DNA of 20,218 nucleotides from [Eubacterium] saphenum (lineage in GTDB: Bacteria > Bacillota > Clostridia > Lachnospirales > Anaerotignaceae): positions 1 to 20,218 of the forward strand of contig SFGI01000042.1 of the NCBI GenBank assembly GCA_004557645.1, given 5' to 3'. Of the stretch, positions 1 to 7,585 are shown in pieces. The position numbers were made by a program, and so were the translations under genes. The notes beneath the pieces were generated by a model, which saw nothing but the letters and a program-made list of their open reading frames with translations, did no database searches and had not been told where the DNA came from. Position 1 is the first letter of the stretch; the number at the start of each line of letters is the position of its first letter.

Positions 1-55
1 CTGCAAACAGCCGAATGGCTTTCTTTTTTTGCCTTGTCTCCGCTTCTTCGCGGAT

Positions 56-84
56 ATTATACCATAAACAAAAAATCCTAACAA
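56..84 (-). promoter_or_regulatory. Sigma-A-type promoter firing leftward out of the window
   Basis: On the minus strand there is TTGTTA (79-84), a 17-nt spacer and a perfect TATAAT (56-61). It lies downstream of the cdaR terminator, so it should start a separate transcript whose product is outside the window. The first transcribed bases (about 1-50) show no start codon with a ribosome binding site that I can support. Confidence 0.6.
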
Positions 85-148
85 GGGGCATAAATACTCT
101 AAAATCTTCATTTTTCTTAAAATCACCTTAAATTTCACAGAATTTCCA

Positions 149-178
149 TGAAAAAAGGGCGAGAAAATACTCGCCCTT
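149..178 (-). terminator. Intrinsic terminator of the cdaR-like gene
   Basis: A 9-bp perfect stem (155-163 pairs with 170-178, arms AAGGGCGAG/CTCGCCCTT) with a 6-nt loop is followed on the minus strand by a run of T. It lies about 50 bp past the stop of the regulator gene. Confidence 0.85.
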
Positions 179-230
179 ATCCCTTCCTGATATAAAATTA
201 TGATTTTGTCGAAAAATGCCGAAGCATCCA

Positions 231-1322
231 TCAATATGCCATTTTATCCATGTAGATCATGTATTTGCTTACCATCAGTGTGATCTTGAAGATGATGGCA
301 TCATCGAAGTTTCTCAGATCCAGCCCTGTCATCTTCTGCAGCTTATCCAGTCTGTAAACCAGTGTATTTCTGTGGATATACAGCTGACGGCTGGTTTCGG
401 AAACGTTCAGGTTGTTTTCGAAGAATTTGTTGACTGTCGCCAATGTTTCATCATCGAAATCATCCATAGTCAGTCCATGGAGCACTTCTTTGATGAACAT
501 ACGGCACAGAGGCAGAGGCAGCTGATAGATCAGACGGCCGATGCCCAGTTTTTCATAATTTACGATAAATTTATCTGTTTCAAAAATCTTGCCGACTTCC
601 AGAGCCATCTTTGCTTCCTTATAGGAACGGGAAACATCCTTCAGATCGCTGACGATAGTACCGCTGGAAATATAAACGTGGCTGTTGGTTTCCGCATTCA
701 GGGTTTCTTCGATGGTCTTTGCGATACGGTCGATCTCTTCCGCTGTTTCTTTTTCCCGCAGTTCTTTTACCAGAATGATACTGTGTTCATCTACCGCAGT
801 TACAAAGTCCTTTGTTTTTGCAGGGAAAATGCTGCGTACGATCTCTACCACGTTCATTTCCTTATCGATATTGGTTTCGATCAGGTAAACGATGCGGTGT
901 ACGTTATTTTCGATGTGCAGCTTTTTCGCACGGCTATAGATATCTACCAGCAGCAGATTATCCAGCAGCAGGTTTTTGATGAAGTTATCTTTATCATATC
1001 TTTCTTTATAGGCCACCAGCAGGCTCTGGATCTGGAATGCGGCGATCTTGCCGATCTGATAGCCGGCTTCATCCTCCCCTTTTACCTGGATGACATATTC
1101 GGGTACACCATTATCGTAAATTTTAAAATACTGATAGCCCAGGATCAACTGGCTTTCCGCAGGGGAACTGATGAAATTTTCCACAGCGTCGATCTGACGG
1201 CCGATCATATTTTCTTCTGTTGTGGCAATTACCTTGCCCTCTTTTTCCACTACGCTCAATTCCTTACGTGTGATGTTTTTCAACCCATCAATAGTGCTCT
1301 GCAAAATCTGATTCGAAATCAT
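231..1322 (-). CDS. CdaR/PucR-family transcriptional regulator
   Basis: A 363-aa cytoplasmic DNA-binding regulator. The N-terminal part (about 1-135, opening MISNQILQSTIDG) resembles the sugar-diacid recognition domain of CdaR. The middle (about 140-290) fits the degenerate GGDEF-like domain of this family. The C-terminus (about 305-340, NVSETSRQLYIHRNTLVYRL) is a typical PucR/CdaR helix-turn-helix. I start at the ATG at 1322, not the upstream in-frame GTG at 1364, because GAGGTGAG sits four bases before that ATG and CdaR proteins begin at this point. It is monocistronic, with its own terminator downstream. Family members are usually activators of carbohydrate or organic-acid catabolism. The effector cannot be read from the sequence, and no obvious target gene is adjacent. 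Family assignment is firm; specific role unknown. Confidence 0.9.
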   Translation of the reverse strand: MISNQILQSTIDGLKNITRKELSVVEKEGKVIATTEENMIGRQIDAVENFISSPAESQLILGYQYFKIYDNGVPEYVIQVKGEDEAGYQIGKIAAFQIQSLLVAYKERYDKDNFIKNLLLDNLLLVDIYSRAKKLHIENNVHRIVYLIETNIDKEMNVVEIVRSIFPAKTKDFVTAVDEHSIILVKELREKETAEEIDRIAKTIEETLNAETNSHVYISSGTIVSDLKDVSRSYKEAKMALEVGKIFETDKFIVNYEKLGIGRLIYQLPLPLCRMFIKEVLHGLTMDDFDDETLATVNKFFENNLNVSETSRQLYIHRNTLVYRLDKLQKMTGLDLRNFDDAIIFKITLMVSKYMIYMDKMAY

Positions 1323-1614
1323 CGCCCTCACCTCAATACTTTTTTCTGATTCTTTTCCCGACACTTTTTTCTTGCCACAGAATACTGTATAAAATGCCTA
1401 AAAACCTCTTTCTGACGAGGTATCAAATTCACCTAAACCCATTTTATAACAAAATGCCAAAAAAAGAAAGAGGAAATCAAAAAAAAACAGTCAAAATCTC
1501 TTTGCGTTTGATTTTTCCATAAAAACGGAGCCCTTTTTTTATGGAAACTGACTCTTGATTTCCTCTGATTGGGATAAAAAAAGTATATTTCCAGACCAAA
1601 TCAGACGTCATTTT
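1323..1614. other. AT-rich intergenic region between yitT and the cdaR-like gene
   Basis: No gene is seen. It holds a palindrome CATTTT-N5-AAAATG (1440-1456) and an AT-rich inverted repeat (1514-1525 with 1536-1547, arms TTTCCATAAAAA/TTTTTATGGAAA). The latter is the only candidate end for the yitT transcript, but it lacks a GC-rich stem and a clean T-run. I found no well-spaced -35/-10 pair for the regulator, although the minus-strand copy of the palindrome contains TATAAA. Confidence 0.4.
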
Positions 1615-2469
1615 TTACTTTTCCGGAAATCCCTTACCCAAAACTTCCCGCACATCTGTCAAAAGGAAAAAGGCGTTTCGGTCGATATTCATAATAATGC
1701 TTTTGACGGAGTGGACTTCCTTTTGAGAAAAAACACAAAAGAGCACTTCCCGTTCCTGTCCGGTGTACTTTCCCGTTGCCGAAAATGCCGTAACCCCTCT
1801 GCTCAAATCTGTCAAAAGTGCGGCGGCGATCTCATCGTTTTTGTCAGAAATGATCCATGCCGCCTTGGCATAATTCATCCCTTCGATCACCAGATCGATG
1901 AATTGATCGGTGACATAGACCGCTAAAATCGCATACAGTCCTTTCTCCACCCCGAAAAACGCGATGCCCCCCAAAATAACAGCCGCATCCAATATAAAGA
2001 TAAATTTCGGAATGGAAACGGAACGGAATTTTGTATGCAGCAATGTGGCAGCCAGATCCACACCCCCCGTTGTGGCATCCACCGAAAGCACCAGCCCCAA
2101 GCCGATCCCCAGAAAGACCCCGCCGAATACTGCCGCCAGCAGCGGGTCTTTGCTGTATAGTGGAAACAATTCCTCCACATACAGCATCAGGGAAAACAAA
2201 GATGCCGTCAAAACACTGCGTCCCATAAAGGCCTTTCCCTTTTGCTTCCATGCCAATAAAAAAAGAGGGGCGTTCAATACGATGTTCACGAACCAAAGGG
2301 GTATATGCAGCCCGAACCGTGCCTGTGTCCATGCATCCAGCATGATGCCGATACCTGTGATGCCGCCGGCAACCAGATCCGCATGCTCGAAAAACCCCTC
2401 TGCGCCAATGGCCATCAAGGCCGTACCGGCGATCAGATAGAACCAATCCCTCTTTTTTAAAATTTTCAT
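1615..2469 (-). CDS. YitT family membrane protein (DUF161 + DUF2179)
   Basis: A 284-aa protein with about six hydrophobic segments in the first ~190 residues. Its motifs are typical of the YitT family: GAEGFFEHADLVAGGITGIG near the N-terminus and SVDATTGGVDLAATLL near residue 130. A soluble C-terminal DUF2179 domain follows (about 205-284, including SRGVTAFSATGKYTGQERE and SIIMNIDRNAFFLLTDVREV). YitT proteins are common in Firmicutes and their biochemical function is not established. The gene starts 41 bp after the TagA-type gene with GTGAGG close to the ATG, so it may be the last gene of the wall-polymer operon. A small hairpin (about 2478-2493) lies in that gap but is not terminator-like. 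The family call is firm; operon membership is inferred from spacing. Confidence 0.9.
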   Translation of the reverse strand: MKILKKRDWFYLIAGTALMAIGAEGFFEHADLVAGGITGIGIMLDAWTQARFGLHIPLWFVNIVLNAPLFLLAWKQKGKAFMGRSVLTASLFSLMLYVEELFPLYSKDPLLAAVFGGVFLGIGLGLVLSVDATTGGVDLAATLLHTKFRSVSIPKFIFILDAAVILGGIAFFGVEKGLYAILAVYVTDQFIDLVIEGMNYAKAAWIISDKNDEIAAALLTDLSRGVTAFSATGKYTGQEREVLFCVFSQKEVHSVKSIIMNIDRNAFFLLTDVREVLGKGFPEK

Positions 2470-2510
2470 ATCCTCACGTCCCTTTCAGGACGCTTTTGCT
2501 CAAAAGTCCA

Positions 2511-3239
2511 TCAACGTCCCTTTGTTTTCAGGACTGTCAGCGCAAATTTGGGCAGACGCATCATACGTCTCCATCTTGTGGGCTGTGTGATGAGGCGGTG
2601 GAACCATTCCAGACCCAGCTTCTGGAAGATCTTCGGTGCCCGTTTCACATTGCCTGCCATAACGTCAAAGCTGCCGCCAACGCCAATGGCTACCTTTGCC
2701 CCAACCAGACGAATATTATCATAGATCCATTTTTCCTGCTTGGGTGCGCCCAATCCTACTAACAGTATGGACGGGGATTTTGTTTTTATGTCTTGGATGA
2801 TCTTCTTTTCTTCTTTTTCATCGAAGTAGCCGTTGTGTACACCGACCACCTTCAGACCGGGGTATTTTTTCATCATCATCCTTGCTGCTGTAGATGCTAC
2901 ACCGGGGGCACCGCCGAAGAAATAGAAGGTCTCCCCTGTTGCCGCCAGCTCTGCCATCAGGTTCTGGGTCAGGTCATAACCTGCCACCCGTTCCTTCAGG
3001 CGGATCTCGCTGTATTTGGATGCCCAAACGACACCGATGCCGTCAGGGATCACCATATCCGCCTCATGCAGGATATTCATCAGTTCTTTATCCTTCTGGG
3101 CTTCCATAACGATTTCGGGATTTGGTGTGCAGATGAAATGCTGTCCCTCTTCCGCAAGCATCTTTTTCGCCTTTGCCACAGCCTGTTCCATTGTCACTGC
3201 ATCAAAAGGTACCCCTAACACATGTGTTTTTTTGCTCAT
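2511..3239 (-). CDS. tagA: WecG/TagA/CpsF-family glycosyltransferase
   Basis: A 242-aa GT26 enzyme. Family members transfer an N-acetyl-hexosaminyl group (ManNAc in TagA) onto undecaprenyl-diphospho-GlcNAc, the second step of a lipid-linked wall polymer. Motifs seen: FICTPNPEIVMEA (about 35-47), PDGIGVVWAS (about 65-74), LLVGLGAPKQEKWI, and FDVMAG near the end. T38 and D66 align with the residues reported as catalytic in Thermoanaerobacter TagA. The basic C-terminal tail (EWFHRLITQPTRWRRMMRL) matches the membrane-binding appendage of that protein. I chose the ATG at 3239 over the GTG at 3248 because AAGGGG is correctly spaced before it. It begins 12 bp after the GT4-CsaB gene. The combination with csaB indicates secondary cell wall polymer synthesis more than classical teichoic acid. 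The sugar is inferred from the family. Confidence 0.9.
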   Translation of the reverse strand: MSKKTHVLGVPFDAVTMEQAVAKAKKMLAEEGQHFICTPNPEIVMEAQKDKELMNILHEADMVIPDGIGVVWASKYSEIRLKERVAGYDLTQNLMAELAATGETFYFFGGAPGVASTAARMMMKKYPGLKVVGVHNGYFDEKEEKKIIQDIKTKSPSILLVGLGAPKQEKWIYDNIRLVGAKVAIGVGGSFDVMAGNVKRAPKIFQKLGLEWFHRLITQPTRWRRMMRLPKFALTVLKTKGR

Positions 3240-3251
3240 TCCAAACACCCC

Positions 3252-5495
3252 TTATTTCTTTCTGTGTTCCAACAGTTTCGCCAGATATTTTTCGTTTCTG
3301 TGGGCCATCTTTTCCAGTTCCAGTTCCTTCTGTTCCAGCTTCGCCACATATACATCCTTATGGTTGATGACATCATCCACCAACGCCAGTGTTTTTTCCC
3401 GATCAAATTCCTTCAGCTTGCCGCCGCTGGGCATATCCAGTTTTTCCAGATAATATTCGATCTTGGGATCGTAAATAAAACCAATGAGAGGCACCCGCTG
3501 TCTTGCGGCGAAGATCAGGGTATGCAGGCGCATACTCAGAATGAAATCAGCCTGGGAAATGATGCCCATAACTTCATAGGGAGAATAATTTCCCTTTAAA
3601 ATATAAGCGTCCTGCTTCATTTTCTTGCGTACTTTTTCGCTGACTGTGATATCATTGGGCATCTGCATCCCCAGGAACACAATGTTTCTGTCGTATTTTT
3701 CCACGATGATATCGCACATTTCCGCGAATCTGCCAATAAATTTGTCCATATCCTTCCAGTTGCGGACAGAAACCACTACCATAGGCTTATCCGCAGGCAC
3801 GCCTTCTCTTTGCAGGATGGCCCGTGCTTCTTCCGCACCAATGCCGTCCATGGTAAATACAGGATCGGCTGTGACAAAGCATTTCTTGGGGTTCACGCCC
3901 ATGGAAAGCAGTTCTTCATAAGAATTTTCTTCTCGCAATGTAATCAGGTCGGCTTTATTGACCACCTGTTTCACCAGTCTGCGGTTGCGCTTGCCGCTGA
4001 CCGGGCCGATGCCGTTGGCATAGAGCATGACCTTTTTCCGCATCATCTTCGCCGTAGCTGTGATGGAAAGGTAATACATCAGGGAACGGGTGGAGGTGCT
4101 GTCCTGCAGGAGAGAACCTCCGCCGGAAAGGAGCACATCACAGTTTTTGATAGCACGGAGCACATCCCGCACGCCGAAGCGATAAACCGCTTCGATGCCG
4201 TATTTTTCCTTGGTTTCCTGGGGTTTATTGGACAGGACGGTGATATGGTAATTATCGCCCATTTCCTGAATATTCTTGTGCATGGAAAGCATGATGGCTT
4301 CGTCACCGGTGTTATTAAAACCGTAATAGCCGCTCATCACCACGTTATACTGCGGCACATGGGTTTCCTTCCATGCCGCATCATAGGCACAGATGCAGTC
4401 TCCTGCCATTTTTGTCACGGAATAATATTCGAAGATGACCTGTCTGCCGTAGGCACCCATTTTCTGACGCTCCGCATCGGTCAGGTCGTTGAAGGCATGG
4501 ACCACATCTCTGTAGAGCAGTGCTTCGCTGGAAAGCTCGCATCCACGGCAGCAGAAGTTGTTTTCCTGAGCCAATTCCAGCTTATCCTCTGCAAACAGAC
4601 CGATATAACCTTCATTCCCTGCCACGATAACAGGTTTTTCCGCCGCCATGGCTTCCAGTGCCGCACGGCTGACGCCAACGAACACATCGCCCACAGCCAC
4701 CAGTTCATTGATATCTGTTCTGCCGCCGGTCATAGTGATACATTCCCTGCCGATGGCAGCATTGGCTTCCTTCGTTTTTTCCAGCAGTTCGTCAAATACG
4801 TCACCGCCGCCGACGATCAGCATTCTCAGTCCGGGGATGGCTTTCGCCAGCTTGGGCCCCAAAGCGATCAACTGTCTTGCCACCAATGCACGGCTTTCAT
4901 CCATACGGCTGACATAAACCAGTGTTGGTTCTTCTTCCTTCAGTCCAAATTCTGCACGGATCCTGCTCTGGTCTGTATTGGGAGAAAATTTTTCTGTATC
5001 GATGCCGTTGATGGTCACGAAAATATCTTCGTAACGCACGCGGTAATTTTCCATCAGATAATCCCGGATATCATCGCTGACCGCAACCACCTTCTGCCCC
5101 CAGTTGGAAAGGTATTTCAGGCCCATGCCTGTGTAAAATACCCAATGGGCAGAGGTCACAAAGGTAAAAGCATTTTTCATGCGGACCTTCAGCAGACCGC
5201 AGACAAAGCTGGGGATACGCGCATGGGAATGGACGATATCCACCTTTTCTTTTTTGATGATCTTTTTCAGCATGAAATAGGAACGAGCCATTTTCAGTAC
5301 ATTTCTCTGGTTCAGAGGCACCTGATAATGGCGGATGCCCGCTTCTGCCAGTTCCTTTTCATATACGCCGCCGTTGGAAGCAACGATGATATCATAGCCC
5401 TGTTTTTTCAGCTCCTTGGAAAGCTCCACCACGTGGGTCTCCGCCCCGCCGATCTCCAGCCCCATCAGAGCCATCAAAATTTTATACTTTTTCAT
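3252..5495 (-). CDS. csaB: Fused GT4 glycosyltransferase and CsaB polysaccharide pyruvyl transferase
   Basis: One 747-aa frame with two enzymes. Residues 1-375 form a GT-B glycosyltransferase family 4 module: GLEIGGAETHVVELSKEL (12-29), DIVHSHARIPSF (86-97), VSRMDESR, and ALEAMAAEKPVIVAG (279-293). The first glutamate of the usual EX7E pair appears replaced there. Residues 383-712 are CsaB: SGYYGFNNTGDEA (388-400), LLSGGGSLLQDSTS (455-468), and MRLHTLIFA (655-663) with the conserved Arg/His. A Lys/Glu-rich, probably helical tail closes the protein (713-747). CsaB adds pyruvate ketals to wall-glycan sugars, the ligand of SLH domains in Gram-positive bacteria. AGGGGG precedes the ATG by 7 nt. 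The gene starts 15 bp after the DUF4330-type gene. No frameshift or internal stop separates the halves. Confidence 0.93.
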   Translation of the reverse strand: MKKYKILMALMGLEIGGAETHVVELSKELKKQGYDIIVASNGGVYEKELAEAGIRHYQVPLNQRNVLKMARSYFMLKKIIKKEKVDIVHSHARIPSFVCGLLKVRMKNAFTFVTSAHWVFYTGMGLKYLSNWGQKVVAVSDDIRDYLMENYRVRYEDIFVTINGIDTEKFSPNTDQSRIRAEFGLKEEEPTLVYVSRMDESRALVARQLIALGPKLAKAIPGLRMLIVGGGDVFDELLEKTKEANAAIGRECITMTGGRTDINELVAVGDVFVGVSRAALEAMAAEKPVIVAGNEGYIGLFAEDKLELAQENNFCCRGCELSSEALLYRDVVHAFNDLTDAERQKMGAYGRQVIFEYYSVTKMAGDCICAYDAAWKETHVPQYNVVMSGYYGFNNTGDEAIMLSMHKNIQEMGDNYHITVLSNKPQETKEKYGIEAVYRFGVRDVLRAIKNCDVLLSGGGSLLQDSTSTRSLMYYLSITATAKMMRKKVMLYANGIGPVSGKRNRRLVKQVVNKADLITLREENSYEELLSMGVNPKKCFVTADPVFTMDGIGAEEARAILQREGVPADKPMVVVSVRNWKDMDKFIGRFAEMCDIIVEKYDRNIVFLGMQMPNDITVSEKVRKKMKQDAYILKGNYSPYEVMGIISQADFILSMRLHTLIFAARQRVPLIGFIYDPKIEYYLEKLDMPSGGKLKEFDREKTLALVDDVINHKDVYVAKLEQKELELEKMAHRNEKYLAKLLEHRKK

Positions 5496-5510
5496 AAGCT
5501 GTCCCCCTGT

Positions 5511-5987
5511 TTACTCCTGAATGCTTGTGATCTTCATAACGGGTTTCGCATATTTTGTTGCCACATTCATTTCAGAATTTGCCTTCATTTCCACGATGCC
5601 TTCGGCGAAATAGCCTTCTTCCTTTTCGATGACAGGGCCTTCGATGGTCAGTGTCACACTATAGTAATCAGGAAATTCCACCGCTGTGATGGTGCCGTCA
5701 TTCTGCAGAACGTTCTTCATAAAAGGCTTGTAATCCACCTTTGTGATGGTGCCCAGGCAGATGCCTGTTTTTTCATCGAAGATCTTGTCCCCTTCGTGGA
5801 GGGCATTGACCGTCGCCATACGCACCTCATCGATGAAAGCCGTATAGGTTCTCTGTTCCGCGGAAGCATCCACCCCTGCGGATTCTTCTTTATTCACCAC
5901 GCCGAATTTGAGCACCGCCACGGCGCACAATGCAACGATCACAACGATAATGAGGATATCTACAATATTTGGTCTTTTCTTTGCCAT
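5511..5987 (-). CDS. DUF4330-type membrane-anchored protein (copy 2)
   Basis: A 158-aa protein: short basic N-terminus, one hydrophobic helix (about 9-29, NIVDILIIVVIVALCAVAVL), then an extracytoplasmic region rich in beta-strand-like repeats. It parallels its upstream neighbour: GICLGTITKVDYKPF here matches YLGVVTDVKAEPF there, and both end in a short MK/VG-type strand. This layout is that of DUF4330, a family I associate with csaB/tagA polymer loci in Clostridia; its function is unknown. Two ATGs are possible. That at 5987 follows the neighbour's stop by one base, with GGTGAG before it. That at 5999 overlaps the neighbour by 11 bp and adds MVSD. I prefer 5987, without certainty. It may be a scaffold or polymer-handling partner of the membrane enzymes, which is inference. 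Confidence 0.8.
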   Translation of the reverse strand: MAKKRPNIVDILIIVVIVALCAVAVLKFGVVNKEESAGVDASAEQRTYTAFIDEVRMATVNALHEGDKIFDEKTGICLGTITKVDYKPFMKNVLQNDGTITAVEFPDYYSVTLTIEGPVIEKEEGYFAEGIVEMKANSEMNVATKYAKPVMKITSIQE

Positions 5988-5988
5988 A

Positions 5989-6477
5989 TCACTCACCATC
6001 CCTTACTTCCACAACAATGCCTTTAAAAGCATAGCCTTTGCCTTTGACATTCAATTCCATGCCGACCTTTACTGTGGTGCCTTCCACTGTAATGTCCTTT
6101 TCTGTTTCTGTACCATTGCCTTCAATGGTCACATAAATATCGCTGTAACCAGCCACAGGCACTTTTTCGTATTCGCCTGTGGTGCGGTTGAACATGGTCT
6201 CTGTGAAAGGCTCTGCCTTTACGTCCGTCACCACGCCCAGATAAGTAGATGTGGAGCTTTCATAGGCATTGCCCCCAACCACAGGGAAGTTTGCCGTTTC
6301 CTCCACCACTTCTTTCCCCATGACCACATAGGAATAGGTCTTTGTTTCTGCTGCTGTGTCCGCCTGACTGCCGCCGCCTAGGAACATCTTCGCCCCGACG
6401 ATGCCCGCAGCGATGACCAGCAGGATCAGTATCATATCCACGATATTGAAAATACCGAATAGTTTTCTGTTTTTCAT
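5989..6477 (-). CDS. DUF4330-type membrane-anchored protein (copy 1)
   Basis: A 162-aa protein with N-terminal KNRKLFGIFNIVDMILILLV, a single membrane anchor (about 10-32), and an extracytoplasmic beta-rich domain (about 45-162). It resembles the downstream gene in length and topology, so the two look like a diverged tandem duplication. The N-terminal signature (Lys-rich, FG-x-FNIVD, then hydrophobic) is the reason I assign DUF4330; no catalytic motif is visible. GGAGG stands 7 nt before the ATG, inside the end of the glycosyltransferase gene, and the start overlaps that gene's stop as ATGA. Translation is therefore probably coupled. The conserved setting between glycosyltransferase and csaB suggests a role in wall-polymer assembly, but its biochemical activity cannot be inferred. 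Confidence 0.82.
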   Translation of the reverse strand: MKNRKLFGIFNIVDMILILLVIAAGIVGAKMFLGGGSQADTAAETKTYSYVVMGKEVVEETANFPVVGGNAYESSTSTYLGVVTDVKAEPFTETMFNRTTGEYEKVPVAGYSDIYVTIEGNGTETEKDITVEGTTVKVGMELNVKGKGYAFKGIVVEVRDGE

Positions 6478-7583
6478 TTTCTTGCCTCCAGATAGAGTTT
6501 TTCGATTCTTCTTGTCATCTTATCCGCCAGAAAGGTGCTTTCCGCATCCTTTTTCGCCTGCTCGCCAAAGGCTTTGCGCTTGGCATCATCCGCCAGCAGT
6601 TCTTCCAGCCGTTCCGCCAGAGCGTCGCTGTCGCCAATGGGGATCAGGAAGCCGTTTTCGCCATGTTTGATGACCTCTGCTACGCCGCCGCTGTCTGTCC
6701 CCACCGCAGGAATGCCTGCGATCATGCTTTCCAGAATGGACAGGCACAATGCCTCCGCCTTGGATGTGATAACGGCAATATCCAATGCCGCCTCGATTTT
6801 TCCCACATCCTGCAAAAAGCCGGTGAAAGTCACGTTTTCGCTGATGCCCAGTTCTGCCGCTCTTCTTTCCAGTTCTTCCCGCAGGCTGCCGTCGCCAATG
6901 ATATAGAAACGGACATCCTTTCGGTTTTCCAACACCTTTTGCGCCCCCAGCAGGAAGGTCTCATGGTCTTTGACCTCTTCCAGTCTGGCTACCATGCCTA
7001 CTGCCTTTTCGCCGGCCTTGCCGCCGAAGGATGCCAGCAGTGCCGCTTTTTCCTCCGCCGTAGGGATGGGGATAGGCTCGATGCCGTTATAGACCACTGC
7101 GATCTGCTCCGGGGATGTGCCGCCGTGTACCATGCTGCGGCGAACTGCTCGGCTGACAGCAATGATCTTATCGCTGAAAACTGCATTGACCCTTCTGCGG
7201 AGGATCTTCTTGGGCAGAGGACCGGGAGCCCCTTCCATGCAGTGCTTCGTATTGAAAATAGAAGGCACTCTTGCCAGTCTTGCTGCCATGCGGGCAGTCA
7301 TGCTGGCATGGGTATGAACGATATCCGGCTTTTCCTGCCGAAACACCTTCGCCAGTGCCTTCATGGCTTTTTTATCGAAAGATTTATCCTCCATTTCTTC
7401 CATGGCGATGACAGGCACATCCAATGCTTTCACCGCCCCCACCAACAGGCTGTCATGGGGCAGCAATACCTTTACCTCAAATTTTTCTCTGTCATGATAT
7501 TTCAAATAATACAACAGCCAGCGCCCTGCGCCGCCGATGTTTCTGTCCGTCAAAACATGGAGGACTTTCATTTTATTCTCCAT
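6474..7583 (-). CDS. Glycosyltransferase family 4 protein
   Basis: A 369-aa GT-B retaining glycosyltransferase. The N-terminal acceptor-binding half opens MKVLHVLTDRNIGGAGRWL (5-23) and includes KPDIVHTHASMTARMAARLA (85-104). The C-terminal donor-binding half has AVGMVARLEEVKDH, FYIIGDGSLREEL, VTFTGFLQDV and a complete EX7E pair (E277 and E285 in EALCLSILESMIAG). It is predicted to be cytoplasmic and to extend the lipid-linked wall glycan; donor and acceptor sugars are not predictable. I start at 7583 because GGAGG lies about 10 nt upstream and the family fold begins there; the longer frame to 7661 would overlap the flippase gene with low-complexity sequence. It begins 2 bp after the stop of the MurJ-ligase gene and overlaps the next gene by ATGA. 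Confidence 0.92.
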   Translation of the reverse strand: MENKMKVLHVLTDRNIGGAGRWLLYYLKYHDREKFEVKVLLPHDSLLVGAVKALDVPVIAMEEMEDKSFDKKAMKALAKVFRQEKPDIVHTHASMTARMAARLARVPSIFNTKHCMEGAPGPLPKKILRRRVNAVFSDKIIAVSRAVRRSMVHGGTSPEQIAVVYNGIEPIPIPTAEEKAALLASFGGKAGEKAVGMVARLEEVKDHETFLLGAQKVLENRKDVRFYIIGDGSLREELERRAAELGISENVTFTGFLQDVGKIEAALDIAVITSKAEALCLSILESMIAGIPAVGTDSGGVAEVIKHGENGFLIPIGDSDALAERLEELLADDAKRKAFGEQAKKDAESTFLADKMTRRIEKLYLEARK

Positions 7584-7585
7584 TC

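Noticed and set aside
8..30. Plus-strand intrinsic terminator (AGCC-GAAT-GGCT then T-run) at the left edge
   Set aside because: The stem is only four base pairs, and the nearby promoter transcribes the other strand.
3810..6026. Very long plus-strand open frame (738 codons) opposite csaB and the DUF4330-type genes
   Set aside because: It is antisense to three well-supported genes, spans their boundaries, is rich in His/Cys/Phe as expected of a reverse-complement frame, and matches no family.
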